A DNA stretch of 64,000 nt, taken from contig JAJFGN010000035.1 in the NCBI GenBank assembly GCA_021776115.1, positions 1 to 64,000 of the forward strand. Direction: 5' to 3'. The position numbers and the translations under genes are program-made. The stretch comes from Kiloniellaceae bacterium (lineage in GTDB: Bacteria; Pseudomonadota; Alphaproteobacteria; Kiloniellales; J153). Every line of letters starts with the position of its first letter. Position 1 is the stretch's first letter. Of this stretch, positions 29,569-38,160 are shown one piece after another. The notes under the pieces were generated by a model. The model saw only the letters and a list, made by a program, of their open reading frames with translations, ran no database searches and was not told where the DNA came from.

Positions 29569-29889
29569 ATGACAAGCTTCAACGACCGCGAAAAGGCGTT
29601 CGAGAACAAGTACAAGCACGATCAGGAGCTGCAGTTCAAGGTCGAGGTACGGCGCAATAAGATTTTAGGCCTTTGGGCGGCGGAGTTGCTGGGCTTCGCC
29701 GGTGCCGATGCCGAGGCTTATGCCAAGGAAGTTATCTCGTCCGATTTCGATGAACCCGGTGACGAGGATGTTCTGCGCAAGGTATTGGCCGACTTTGAGG
29801 CCAAGAACGTCGATATGAGCGCGCATCGCCTGCGCAAGAAGATGGACGAACTCACTGAACTCGCCAAAGAGCAGATCATGAACGAATAG
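29569..29889 (+). CDS. ATPase inhibitor subunit zeta (DUF1476)
   Basis: A 106-residue helical protein of the alphaproteobacterial zeta-subunit family. In Paracoccus and relatives this inserts its N-terminal helix into F1-ATPase and blocks ATP hydrolysis, functionally like mitochondrial IF1. The family signature FNDREKAFENKYKHDQELQFKVEVRRNKILGLWAAELLG is in the first 45 residues; the inhibitory segment is the extreme N-terminus. The ATG at 29569 is supported by gaggagg at 29553-29559. It lies between convergent purB and the divergent NRDE gene, with its own promoter. Its presence is a marker for Alphaproteobacteria. Confidence 0.93.
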   Translation: MTSFNDREKAFENKYKHDQELQFKVEVRRNKILGLWAAELLGFAGADAEAYAKEVISSDFDEPGDEDVLRKVLADFEAKNVDMSAHRLRKKMDELTELAKEQIMNE

Positions 29890-29921
29890 ACGGATGACGC
29901 CTTAGTCCGCCGACTGTGCGC

Positions 29922-31217
29922 CTAGTCGCTAAAAACCCGCGCGAAGATCGTCTCGACATGTCGCGTGTGCGTGGCCTCGTCAAAGCACGACTCGAGCGCG
30001 TTTACATCCAGGTGATCAGTAACGCCGGTATCGGCCTTCAGCAGACTTAGGAGGTCGCCGTCTCCGGCCCAGACCTTCATCGCGTTATCTTGCACCGCGC
30101 TGTAGGCCGCCTCCCGGCTCATACCGGCCTGGGTCAGGGCCAGCAGCACGCGCTGCGAATGGACCAGGCCGCCCAGACGGTCCAGGTTGCGGCGCATCGC
30201 CTCGGGATAGACCAACAGCTTCTCGATCACGCCGGCCATGCGGTTGAGCGCGAAATCGAGCGCGATGGTCGCGTCGGGCGCGAAGACGCGCTCGACCGAG
30301 GAATGGGAGATATCGCGCTCGTGCCACAGGGTCACGTTTTCCAATGCTGGCACGACCGCGGCGCGCACAACCCGGGCCAGGCCGGTCAGGTTTTCACTTA
30401 GGACCGGGTTGCGCTTGTGCGGCATGGCCGAAGACCCCTTTTGCCCCGGCGCGAAGAATTCCTCGACCTCCCGCACCTCGGTGCGTTGCAGGTGGCGGAT
30501 TTCGGTCGACAAGTTCTCGATCGAGGCCGCGACCACGCCCAAGGCGGCGAAGAAGGCGGCATGCCGGTCGCGCGGAATGACCTGGGTCGAGATCGGTTCG
30601 ATGCTCAGACCCATCTTCTGTGCCACGTGGCGCTCCACGGCGGGATCGATATTGGCGAAGGTGCCGACGGCGCCGGAGATAGTGCAGGTCGCGATCTCGG
30701 CGCGGGCTTGGACCAAACGGTTGCGGCCGCGCGCGAAGGCGGCGTAGTGGCCGGCCAACTTCAGTCCGAAAGTGGTTGGCTCGGCATGGATACCGTGGCT
30801 GCGCCCGACGCAAAGGGTCAGCTTGTATTCCAGCGCGCGCGCCTTCAAGGCTGCGAGCAACCGGTCCATTCCGGCTAGCAGCAGATCGCTCGCTTGCGCG
30901 AGTTGTACGGCGAGGCAGGTGTCGAGCACATCCGAGGAGGTCATACCCTGGTGCACGAAACGCGCCGGCTCGCCGACGTGTTCGGCCAGGTTGGTCAGAA
31001 AGGCGATGACGTCGTGCCTGGTCTCGCGCTCGATCTCGTCGATCCGCGCGACCTCGAAGGCGCCTTTCTCCCAGACCGCCTTAGCGGCCGCTTCGGGGAT
31101 GACGCCAAGCTCGGCTTGTGCGTCGCAGGCATGCGCTTCGATCTCAAACCAGATACGGAAGCGGTTCTCCGGCTCCCAAATCCGGGTCATTTCAGGTCGG
31201 CTGTAACGCGGGATCAT
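29922..31217 (-). CDS. purB: Adenylosuccinate lyase
   Basis: A 431-residue member of the fumarase/aspartase superfamily that cleaves SAICAR and adenylosuccinate in purine synthesis. Usual length is 430-475. Conserved parts are RYSRPEMTRIWEPENRF at the N-terminus, VGRSHGIHAEPTTFG, and the superfamily signature GSSAMPHKRNPVLSEN carrying the mobile catalytic Ser loop. It is the most upstream gene of the leftward purine region but is separated from purC by the divergent zeta gene, so it is a separate transcript. Confidence 0.97.
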   Translation of the reverse strand: MIPRYSRPEMTRIWEPENRFRIWFEIEAHACDAQAELGVIPEAAAKAVWEKGAFEVARIDEIERETRHDVIAFLTNLAEHVGEPARFVHQGMTSSDVLDTCLAVQLAQASDLLLAGMDRLLAALKARALEYKLTLCVGRSHGIHAEPTTFGLKLAGHYAAFARGRNRLVQARAEIATCTISGAVGTFANIDPAVERHVAQKMGLSIEPISTQVIPRDRHAAFFAALGVVAASIENLSTEIRHLQRTEVREVEEFFAPGQKGSSAMPHKRNPVLSENLTGLARVVRAAVVPALENVTLWHERDISHSSVERVFAPDATIALDFALNRMAGVIEKLLVYPEAMRRNLDRLGGLVHSQRVLLALTQAGMSREAAYSAVQDNAMKVWAGDGDLLSLLKADTGVTDHLDVNALESCFDEATHTRHVETIFARVFSD

Positions 31218-31338
31218 GGCGCCTCGCGGCCTCTAAGAAGGAAACGGGACTCCGGCCGGGGCCAGGCGGCGCAGAGAGCAGAAACAAGCCGGAGGCACCG
31301 GCTAGAGTCAACACCTGGTCCCTCGGTAATTGGAGTAC

Positions 31339-32295
31339 CTAGGCCGGGTCGCGCCGCAAAACGCCGGTCAGGCAGCCGATGGCGCCGGCGGCTTTCCCAA
31401 GCTCGTCGACCTCAACTGCCGTGCAGGTCACACCTAAGCCCTCGTAGAACGTCCGAGTCGTGGGATTGCCCTCCGGCATGAGGATGCGGCCAGGACCAAG
31501 CGTGACAATGTTCAGCGCCTTTCCGGCGCTCGCTTCGGCTTCGTCGGCAAGGAACTCAACCCGGTAGCCCCGCACCCGCAAGGCTTCAACCGCTGCATAG
31601 GGGGTCCGGCGCGGCCAGGCGACGGCAAGATCGCGGTCCAGGATACGCAGCATGCCCATCAGGTGCATGGTCCCGAACGGCATATCGACAGGAATAGCGG
31701 TCACGCCCATCTCGCCGAGCGCGCCGGTGACTTGGCAAATCCCCTCGGCGTTGGTCCGGTGGCCGCGCCCGATCAGCACGGTTTCGGCGTCCAACCACAT
31801 CGCGTCGGCGCCCTCGAAGGTCGCGGTGCCGCGCAAGTTTCGCACGATGGGTATGCCAAGGGCCGCCAGGCGGTGCTGAACCTCCCTTTCCTCACCCGCG
31901 CGCACGCTCGAGGCCGGGCGAGCGAGAATCGCCCCTTCTGGCGTCATGAAGAGGAGGTCGGCCATGAACATTTGATTTGGCCGAACCGGCCCACCGGGTT
32001 CAAGCGCATGAACCACGACCCCGGCGTCACGGTAGGCTTGGGCCATGCGTTCATGCTGCGCCGCCGCGCGTACCCGGTCTGGCGGGGCCAGCATCTGCGC
32101 CGCGTTGGCATCTGTGCCAAGCGTCAATTCCGGGCCCGGGCAGTGGAGCAGGACCTCCCGCAAGGGCCCCCATTCATTGCTCATGCCACACGCCCGCCAA
32201 AGCGATCCGATCTCCTGCCGCGTGGTCGTGTCCCGGCCTGACCATCCGGCCCCGCCATAAGCGGCCGTACCAAACGTGCTGTGAGAGGCGGGCAT
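31339..32295 (-). CDS. Amidinotransferase/dimethylarginine dimethylaminohydrolase-family hydrolase
   Basis: A 318-residue pentein-fold enzyme of the arginine deiminase/DDAH group. The catalytic Cys308 lies in IGCLTGVL near the C-terminus, His211 in FGTMHLMGML, and the guanidine-binding EGAD is at 161-164. RPNQMFMADLLFM at 105-117 lines the substrate pocket. The family hydrolyses arginine or methylated arginine to citrulline, or transfers amidino groups. A nucleophilic Cys favours hydrolase or amidinotransferase activity, but substrate is not determined. The first 37 residues are low in conservation, so a start at the ATG for residue 38 is possible. No arginine-pathway neighbours are seen. Confidence 0.82.
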   Translation of the reverse strand: MPASHSTFGTAAYGGAGWSGRDTTTRQEIGSLWRACGMSNEWGPLREVLLHCPGPELTLGTDANAAQMLAPPDRVRAAAQHERMAQAYRDAGVVVHALEPGGPVRPNQMFMADLLFMTPEGAILARPASSVRAGEEREVQHRLAALGIPIVRNLRGTATFEGADAMWLDAETVLIGRGHRTNAEGICQVTGALGEMGVTAIPVDMPFGTMHLMGMLRILDRDLAVAWPRRTPYAAVEALRVRGYRVEFLADEAEASAGKALNIVTLGPGRILMPEGNPTTRTFYEGLGVTCTAVEVDELGKAAGAIGCLTGVLRRDPA

Positions 32296-32503
32296 GGTCT
32301 ATCTCCTCGTTAGGGAATCGGAGCCTTCCGCCAAGGAAGCCCCATAAGGCTCAATTGGCAAGTCATGGCGCCGCGCTCAGGTATGGAACGGCATCAGGCG
32401 CGCCCCCAGCCCCAGGCCCCTGCAAAAGCGCTATAGGGGGCCGCCAGCCGCCCGGGAAGGGACAGGTTAAAACATCAAGATATGAGCGTAAACCATTATC
32501 ATT

Positions 32504-32519
32504 AGTACATAAATGTACT
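32504..32519. promoter_or_regulatory. Perfect inverted repeat upstream of the deiminase gene
   Basis: AGTACAT-AA-ATGTACT forms a 16-bp operator-like inverted repeat in the 393-bp gap between the divergent deiminase and ArsR-type genes. It is 208 bp upstream of the deiminase start. It could be a regulator site, but the regulator is unknown. The rest of the gap from 32296 to 32500 shows nothing else. Confidence 0.4.
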
Positions 32520-32605
32520 TCTCGTGGGAGAATATCTGGATCGGCTCACAATCCATCTGGGGTTGCCGGCGTATAGCCTCTCGGCCGTGAAAAAGTATCT
32601 TGTGT

Positions 32606-32638
32606 ATATAAAGATATCTTTATATCTTTCAGTATAGT
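32606..32638 (+). promoter_or_regulatory. 20-bp palindromic operator and -10 element before the methionine genes
   Basis: ATATAAAGATATCTTTATAT (32606-32625) is a perfect 20-bp palindrome. It lies 8 bp upstream of TATAGT (32633-32638), a good -10 box, and so covers the -35 region. Size and symmetry fit a dimeric winged-helix repressor such as the ArsR-family protein encoded 50 bp downstream. I infer autoregulation and control of metF-metH, in the way described for the proteobacterial regulator SahR. Confidence 0.7.
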
Positions 32639-32688
32639 ATATTCATCGTGCGGACGCCCGAAAGGGCTTGGCGACGAAGAGCAGGACC

Positions 32689-33642
32689 ATGGAACAACTT
32701 TTAACGGCCTTACGGGCAGTGGCCGAGGTGACGAGGCTCCGTCTTCTGGTGCTGTGTGCACACTGCGATCTGACGGTTTCCGAGCTGACCCAAATTCTGG
32801 GGCAGAGCCAGCCGCGGGTATCGCGCCACCTGCGCTTGCTGTGCGAGGCCGGCCTGCTGGATCGCCGGCGTGAGGGTAGTTGGGCTTACTTCCGCCTGGC
32901 GCAGCGCGGCTCGGGTGCCGAACTGGCGCGCACCCTGGTGGACGAGGTCCCCAGCGACGATTCGACCCTGTCGCTGGATCTGGAGCGCTTGGAGGCGATC
33001 GTCCACGAACGGGCCCGGCGCGCCGCCGAATACTTCCGGCGCAACGCGGCGAAGTGGAACGAGATCCGTTCCCTTTATATCGACGAGCGTGAGGTCGAGA
33101 AGGCCTTGCTGGCGCGTGTTTCCGAGGGCCGGGCGCGCGACGTGATCGACATCGGCACGGGAACCGGACGCATGATCGAAGTTCTCGGTCCACGTGTCGA
33201 GCACGCCGTCGGTGTCGATCTGTCGCAGGATATGTTGATGGTTGCCAGGGCGAACCTTGACCGCGCGCGCTTGCGCAATTGCCTGGTGCGTCAAGGCGAC
33301 ATGTACCAGTTACCGGTGCCCAGCGCGTCTTTCGACGCCGCCGTTATTCACCAGGTCCTGCATTTCGCGGAGTCTCCGGGGGTGGTCATCGGCGAGGCCG
33401 CGCGGGTCTTGCGTCCCGGCGGCAAGCTGATCGTTGCCGACTTCGAATCGCACGACTTGGAATTCCTGCGCGACCAACACCTGCACCGCTGGCTTGGCTT
33501 TCGCAATGACGACATGCGCGCGTGGTGCGAATCTGTGGGGCTGGAGCCGGAAGATCCGGTCTACCTCCCGGGCGATCCCTTGAATGTCGTTATTTGGTGC
33601 GCGGCCCGGAAAGCAGGGGCCGCCCGCCCTCTGGCGAATTAG
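32689..33642 (+). CDS. ArsR-family regulator fused to a SAM-dependent methyltransferase (SahR-like)
   Basis: A 317-residue two-domain protein. Residues 1-85 are an ArsR winged helix (LTALRAVAEVTRLRLLVLC, then the recognition region LTQILGQSQPRVSRHLRLLCEAGLL). Residues 130-300 are a class I methyltransferase with motif I VIDIGTGTGRMIEVLG and FDAAVIHQVLHF. The ArsR metal-binding ELCVCDL motif is absent, pointing to a metabolite ligand. ArsR regulators beside metF/metH in Proteobacteria sense S-adenosylhomocysteine (SahR), and the C-terminal domain is well suited to bind SAH or SAM. I start at the ATG at 32689, with gcagga upstream, rather than the TTG at 32668. metF follows after 53 bp. Confidence 0.88.
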   Translation: MEQLLTALRAVAEVTRLRLLVLCAHCDLTVSELTQILGQSQPRVSRHLRLLCEAGLLDRRREGSWAYFRLAQRGSGAELARTLVDEVPSDDSTLSLDLERLEAIVHERARRAAEYFRRNAAKWNEIRSLYIDEREVEKALLARVSEGRARDVIDIGTGTGRMIEVLGPRVEHAVGVDLSQDMLMVARANLDRARLRNCLVRQGDMYQLPVPSASFDAAVIHQVLHFAESPGVVIGEAARVLRPGGKLIVADFESHDLEFLRDQHLHRWLGFRNDDMRAWCESVGLEPEDPVYLPGDPLNVVIWCAARKAGAARPLAN

Positions 33643-33695
33643 TGCCGGCGCGGGTTTAGAAACGTGAGTAATCAGGACGTGAAGGATTGATGGTT

Positions 33696-34634
33696 ATGGC
33701 AACGCAGGCTCCACGCCAGCATAACGACGACTTGGGATCGGATCTGGCGATCTCCTTCGAGTTCTTTCCGCCCAAGACGGAAGCGATGGAAGGGCGCTTG
33801 TGGGAGACGATCAAGAAGCTTGAGCCGCTCGACCCGCGCTTTGTCTCAGTCACCTACGGTGCCGACGGCAGCACGCGCGAGCGTACCCATGGCACGGTGA
33901 CCCGCATCTTGCGCGAAACCAGCATTTTGCCTGCTGCGCACCTGACCTGCGTGGGTGCAACGCGGGCCGAGATCGACGAGATAGCGCGTGCTTATTGGCA
34001 AGCCGGCGTGCGCCATATCGTCGCGTTGCGCGGCGATCCGCCCGGTGGCGTGCAAGCGCGTTACGAACCGCATCCCGGCGGCTACGCTTACGCCAGTGAG
34101 CTGGTTGCCGGTTTGAAGCGGATCGGCGACTTCGAGATCAGCGTTGCGGCCTTTCCCGAAGTTCACCCCGGCGCCCTCACCGCCGAGGCCGATTTAGACA
34201 ATTTAAAGCGCAAGCTCGACGCGGGTGCATGCCGCGCGATCACGCAGTTCTTTTTCGACCCGACCGATTATCTGCGCTTCCTAGAGCGTGTACGCGCCGC
34301 CGGGATTGAGGCGCCGGTTGTGCCCGGCATTCTGCCGATAACGAACTTCGCGCGCACAGTCGATTTCGCGGCCAAGTGCGGCACCAAGGTGCCCCGCTGG
34401 TTATACGACCTCTTCGAGCATCTCGACGACGATCCCGAGTCGCATAACCTGGTCGCGGCGGCGACCGCGGCCGAGCAGTGCCGCTATCTGCAGGCTTACG
34501 GCGTCAGCGAATTTCACTTCTACACCTTGAACCGGGCGGAACTCACCACCGCGATCTGCCGCATGCTGCGGGCACCGGCGACACCCTGGGCGAACGGGCC
34601 CTTCACCGGTCCGCGGCTGGAGGCAAGTGCTTAG
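33696..34634 (+). CDS. metF: 5,10-Methylenetetrahydrofolate reductase
   Basis: A 312-residue flavoenzyme that reduces methylene-THF to methyl-THF, the methyl donor for MetH. It has the TIM-barrel opening ISFEFFPPKTEAMEGRLWETI with the catalytic Glu, FVSVTYGADGSTRERT, and HIVALRGDPPGG. I choose the ATG at 33696 because gaagga (33681-33686) has 9-nt spacing to it; a TTG at 33687 and an ATG at 33690 are upstream in frame but too close. Its stop lies 1 bp before the metH ATG, showing tight coupling. Confidence 0.95.
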   Translation: MATQAPRQHNDDLGSDLAISFEFFPPKTEAMEGRLWETIKKLEPLDPRFVSVTYGADGSTRERTHGTVTRILRETSILPAAHLTCVGATRAEIDEIARAYWQAGVRHIVALRGDPPGGVQARYEPHPGGYAYASELVAGLKRIGDFEISVAAFPEVHPGALTAEADLDNLKRKLDAGACRAITQFFFDPTDYLRFLERVRAAGIEAPVVPGILPITNFARTVDFAAKCGTKVPRWLYDLFEHLDDDPESHNLVAAATAAEQCRYLQAYGVSEFHFYTLNRAELTTAICRMLRAPATPWANGPFTGPRLEASA

Positions 34635-34635
34635 C

Positions 34636-37600
34636 ATGTCGCGATTCTTGGAAGCACTTTCGCAGCGGGTTCTCTTGTGCGACGGCGCCATGGGCAGCCG
34701 TATTCAGGCGCTCGACCTGGAGGTCGATAAAGACTACTGGGGCAGCGAGAATTGCACCGACATCCTGAATCTCTCGCGCCCCGATGTGATTCTGGATGTT
34801 CATAAGGGTTATTTCGCGGCCGGCGCCGACATGGTCGAGACCAACAGCTTTGGCGGTTCGCCAATCACCTTGGGTGAATTCGGCCTTGAGGACCGGGCCT
34901 TCGAGATCAACAAGCGCGGTGCCGAATTGGCCCGCGAAGCCGCGGAGTCTTTCAAGGGCGACGGCCGTGAGCGCTTCGTGGCGGGCTCCCTAGGGCCGGG
35001 AACCAAACTGCCGTCGCTTGGCCATCTGGATTACGATAGCATCGAATCCGCGCTGGAAGTGCAGTGCGCCGGCCTGATCGACGGCGGCGTCGATACGATC
35101 CTGATCGAAACCTGCCAGGACCCCTTGCAGATCAAGGCGGCGGTCAACGCCGCCAAGGCCGCGCGCGTCAAGGCCGGAAAAGACGACCTACCGATCATCG
35201 TTCAGGTCACGGTAGAGACCACGGGCACCCTTCTGGTTGGCACCGATATCGCGGCCGCGGCGGCCGTGATCGACGCGCTCGACGTTCCCGTCATGGGACT
35301 GAACTGCGCGACCGGCCCACAGGAAATGGCGCCGCATGTGCAGTGGCTGGCGGAAAACTGGCGCGGTCCGATTTCGATTCAACCGAACGCCGGTCTGCCC
35401 GAACTGGTCGAAGGCAAAACGCACTACCCCCTGACGCCGCGCGAGTTGGCCAAATGGCTGGAGCGTTTCTTGAGCGAGGACGGCATTAATCTGATCGGCG
35501 GCTGCTGTGGCACCACGACCGAGCATATCGCCGCCTTGGACGCCATGCTGCGTGAGCGCGGCGGGGCGGCCGCGCGCCCGGCGCCGCGTGAGCGCAAGCC
35601 GGTCTGGGTGCCGGGCATCGCCTCGTTATACGGCCCGGTCGCCTACAGGCAGGAAAACGCTTACCTCTCGATTGGCGAGCGTTGCAACGCGAACGGCAGC
35701 AAGAAATTTCGCCAATTCCAGGAACAGGGCGATTGGGACGGTTGCATCGCCATGGGGGTGGAGCAAGTCAAGGAAGGGTCGCACGGCATCGACGTTTGCA
35801 CCGCGTTTGTCGGGCGCGACGAGACCGCCGAGATGACCGAAGTACTGACCCGCATGCGCGGTTCCGTCAACGCCCCGCTGGTCATCGATTCGACTGAATT
35901 GAATGTGCTCGAGGCCGCCATGAAGCTTTACGGCGGCAAGCCGATCTTGAACTCGATCAACTTCGAGGATGGAGAGGAGCCGGCAGCCAAGCGCCTCGAG
36001 CTGGCGCGAAAGTACGGGAGCGCCGTGATCGCGCTGACCATCGATGAAAGCGGCATGGCCAAGGAGGCCGATCACAAGATCGACGTCGCGCGGCGCCTCT
36101 ACGACGTCGCCTGCAATAAGCATGGCTTGCCACCGCAAGACCTTATCTTCGATCCTCTGACCTTCACGATTTGCACCGGTAACGAGGACGACCGCAAGCT
36201 CGGCCTATGGACCCTCGACGCGATCGGACGCATCGCCGAAGAACTGCCGGAGTGCCAAATCCTGCTCGGCTTGTCGAACATCTCCTTCGGCCTCAATCCG
36301 GCCGCGCGCCACGTGCTCAATTCGGTGTTTCTGGATCACGCCATCAAGCGCGGTCTGACCGGCGCGATCCTGCACATGTCGAAGATCATGCCGCTGCACA
36401 AGATTCCGGAGGAGGAGGCCAAGGCCGCCGAAGACTTGATCTTCGACCGCCGGGCCGAGGGTTACGATCCGTTGCACGCCTTTATCGCGTTGTTCGATGG
36501 CCGGACCGCGCAAGAAACCAAGAAGCAGGAGCGGGCCGCGGATGTCGAGACGCGCCTGAAAGACCGCATTGTCGATGGGGATCGGCAGGGCCTGGAAGCC
36601 GACCTCGATGAGGCGATGGCCAAGCATCCGCCACTCGACATCATCAACGTTCACTTGCTCGATGGCATGAAGGTGGTCGGCGAATTGTTTGGGGCGGGTA
36701 AAATGCAATTGCCCTTCGTCCTGCAATCGGCGGAGACCATGAAGGCGGCGGTCGGGCACCTCGAGCCCCACATGGAAAAGCTCGAAAGCCAGGTAAAAGG
36801 CACGGTCGTGTTGGCGACGGTCAAGGGCGACGTCCATGACATCGGCAAGAACCTGGTCGATATCATCCTCACTAACAACGGCTATCAAGTCGTCAATCTG
36901 GGCATCAAGCAACCGATCGACAACATTCTGGCGGCTGTGGAAGAGCACAAGGCGCATGCGGTGGGTATGAGCGGCTTGCTCGTCAAGTCGACCGTGGTCA
37001 TGCGCGATAACCTCGAGCGCATGAGTAAGGACGGCGTCGATATTCCGGTCATGCTCGGCGGCGCGGCCTTGACCCGGCAGTATGTCGAAGGCGACTGCAC
37101 CAAATCCTATGCCAGCGGCCGGGTTGCTTATGCGCGCGATGCCTTCGATGGCTTGTCGCTCATGGACAAGGTAGTCAACGGCGGTTTCGACGAGCACCTC
37201 GCCGCACGCCAGGTTCAGAACGATGCCCGCCCTAAGAACAGCAAGCGCGAACTCGGCGTCGCCAAGACGGCCGACCTGCGCCCGGTCGATGCGGAGGAAA
37301 CACGTCTGCGGCGGCAGGAGCTGGCCGCGGGCGTCGAGATTCCCGAACCGCCATTCTGGGGTCCACGGGTCATCGCCCGGGTGCCGGTCGAGGCCCTAGT
37401 GCCCTACCTGAACGAGCGGATGGTCTATCAGTTTCATTGGGGCTACCGGAAGGACGGGCGCTCGCTTAAAGATTACATGGCCTGGTCGCGCAAAGAGCTG
37501 CGCCCGATTCTCAAACGCATGCTCGACATCTGTAAGCAACAGGACATTCTGGTGCCGCAAGCGGCGTACGGTTACTGGCCGGCGAATGCCGAGGGTAACG

Positions 37601-38133
37601 ATGTCATCCTTTTCGACCCCGAAGACCGGGACAAAGAGGTCGCGCGCTTCACCCTGCCGCGTCAGGCCCGCGAGGGCGGCCTCTGCATCGCCGACTTCCT
37701 GCGCGATGTCGAAAGCGGCCAGCGCGACGTCTTGGGTCTGCAGGTCGCCACGGTGGGCCAGTACGCCTCCGAGGTTGCGCGCGACTGGTTCGCGGAAAAC
37801 CGCTACCAGGACTATCTCTACCTGCACGGCCTGGGCGTGGAAATGGCGGAGGCCTTGGCCGAATATGTCCACAAGCGTATCCGTGCTGAGCTTGGCTTTG
37901 GCCATGAAGATCTGCGCGACATGGAAAAGATGCTCCAGCAAGGCTATCGCGGTTCGCGCTATTCCTTCGGCTATCCGGCTTGCCCGAACCTGGAGGATCA
38001 GACCCAATTGCTGCCATTGCTGGAGGCCGAAAAGGTTGGGGTCGTGCTGTCCGACGAGTTCCAACTCCATCCCGAGCAGTCGACCAGCGCCATCGTCTTG
38101 CACCACCCGCAGGCGAAGTACTTCTCGGTTTAA
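34636..38133 (+). CDS. metH: Cobalamin-dependent methionine synthase
   Basis: A 1165-residue single-chain MetH that transfers a methyl group from methyl-THF to homocysteine through B12. Modules in order are: homocysteine-binding barrel (1-330) with zinc ligands Cys224, Cys290 and Cys291 (GLNCATG, GGCCGTT); pterin-binding barrel (about 345-600); cap and B12-binding module (about 640-875) with the DVHDIG motif and cobalt-ligand His734; and the SAM-dependent reactivation domain (about 900-1165). The E. coli enzyme is 1227 residues, so this is full length. It overlaps or abuts metF, with a ggagg at 34619-34623. An overlapping GTG at 34627 is an alternative start. No riboswitch is evident. Confidence 0.96.
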   Translation: MSRFLEALSQRVLLCDGAMGSRIQALDLEVDKDYWGSENCTDILNLSRPDVILDVHKGYFAAGADMVETNSFGGSPITLGEFGLEDRAFEINKRGAELAREAAESFKGDGRERFVAGSLGPGTKLPSLGHLDYDSIESALEVQCAGLIDGGVDTILIETCQDPLQIKAAVNAAKAARVKAGKDDLPIIVQVTVETTGTLLVGTDIAAAAAVIDALDVPVMGLNCATGPQEMAPHVQWLAENWRGPISIQPNAGLPELVEGKTHYPLTPRELAKWLERFLSEDGINLIGGCCGTTTEHIAALDAMLRERGGAAARPAPRERKPVWVPGIASLYGPVAYRQENAYLSIGERCNANGSKKFRQFQEQGDWDGCIAMGVEQVKEGSHGIDVCTAFVGRDETAEMTEVLTRMRGSVNAPLVIDSTELNVLEAAMKLYGGKPILNSINFEDGEEPAAKRLELARKYGSAVIALTIDESGMAKEADHKIDVARRLYDVACNKHGLPPQDLIFDPLTFTICTGNEDDRKLGLWTLDAIGRIAEELPECQILLGLSNISFGLNPAARHVLNSVFLDHAIKRGLTGAILHMSKIMPLHKIPEEEAKAAEDLIFDRRAEGYDPLHAFIALFDGRTAQETKKQERAADVETRLKDRIVDGDRQGLEADLDEAMAKHPPLDIINVHLLDGMKVVGELFGAGKMQLPFVLQSAETMKAAVGHLEPHMEKLESQVKGTVVLATVKGDVHDIGKNLVDIILTNNGYQVVNLGIKQPIDNILAAVEEHKAHAVGMSGLLVKSTVVMRDNLERMSKDGVDIPVMLGGAALTRQYVEGDCTKSYASGRVAYARDAFDGLSLMDKVVNGGFDEHLAARQVQNDARPKNSKRELGVAKTADLRPVDAEETRLRRQELAAGVEIPEPPFWGPRVIARVPVEALVPYLNERMVYQFHWGYRKDGRSLKDYMAWSRKELRPILKRMLDICKQQDILVPQAAYGYWPANAEGNDVILFDPEDRDKEVARFTLPRQAREGGLCIADFLRDVESGQRDVLGLQVATVGQYASEVARDWFAENRYQDYLYLHGLGVEMAEALAEYVHKRIRAELGFGHEDLRDMEKMLQQGYRGSRYSFGYPACPNLEDQTQLLPLLEAEKVGVVLSDEFQLHPEQSTSAIVLHHPQAKYFSV

Positions 38134-38160
38134 GGTTTGGTATTTGCCGCGGCGCGGCGC

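Noticed and set aside
34619-34636. SAM or cobalamin riboswitch before metF/metH
   Set aside because: No adequate untranslated space or conserved riboswitch elements; control by the upstream palindrome and ArsR-type protein explains regulation better.
36205-37197. 330-codon minus-strand open frame opposite metH
   Set aside because: Antisense shadow of the B12-binding part of MetH; no start context or domain.
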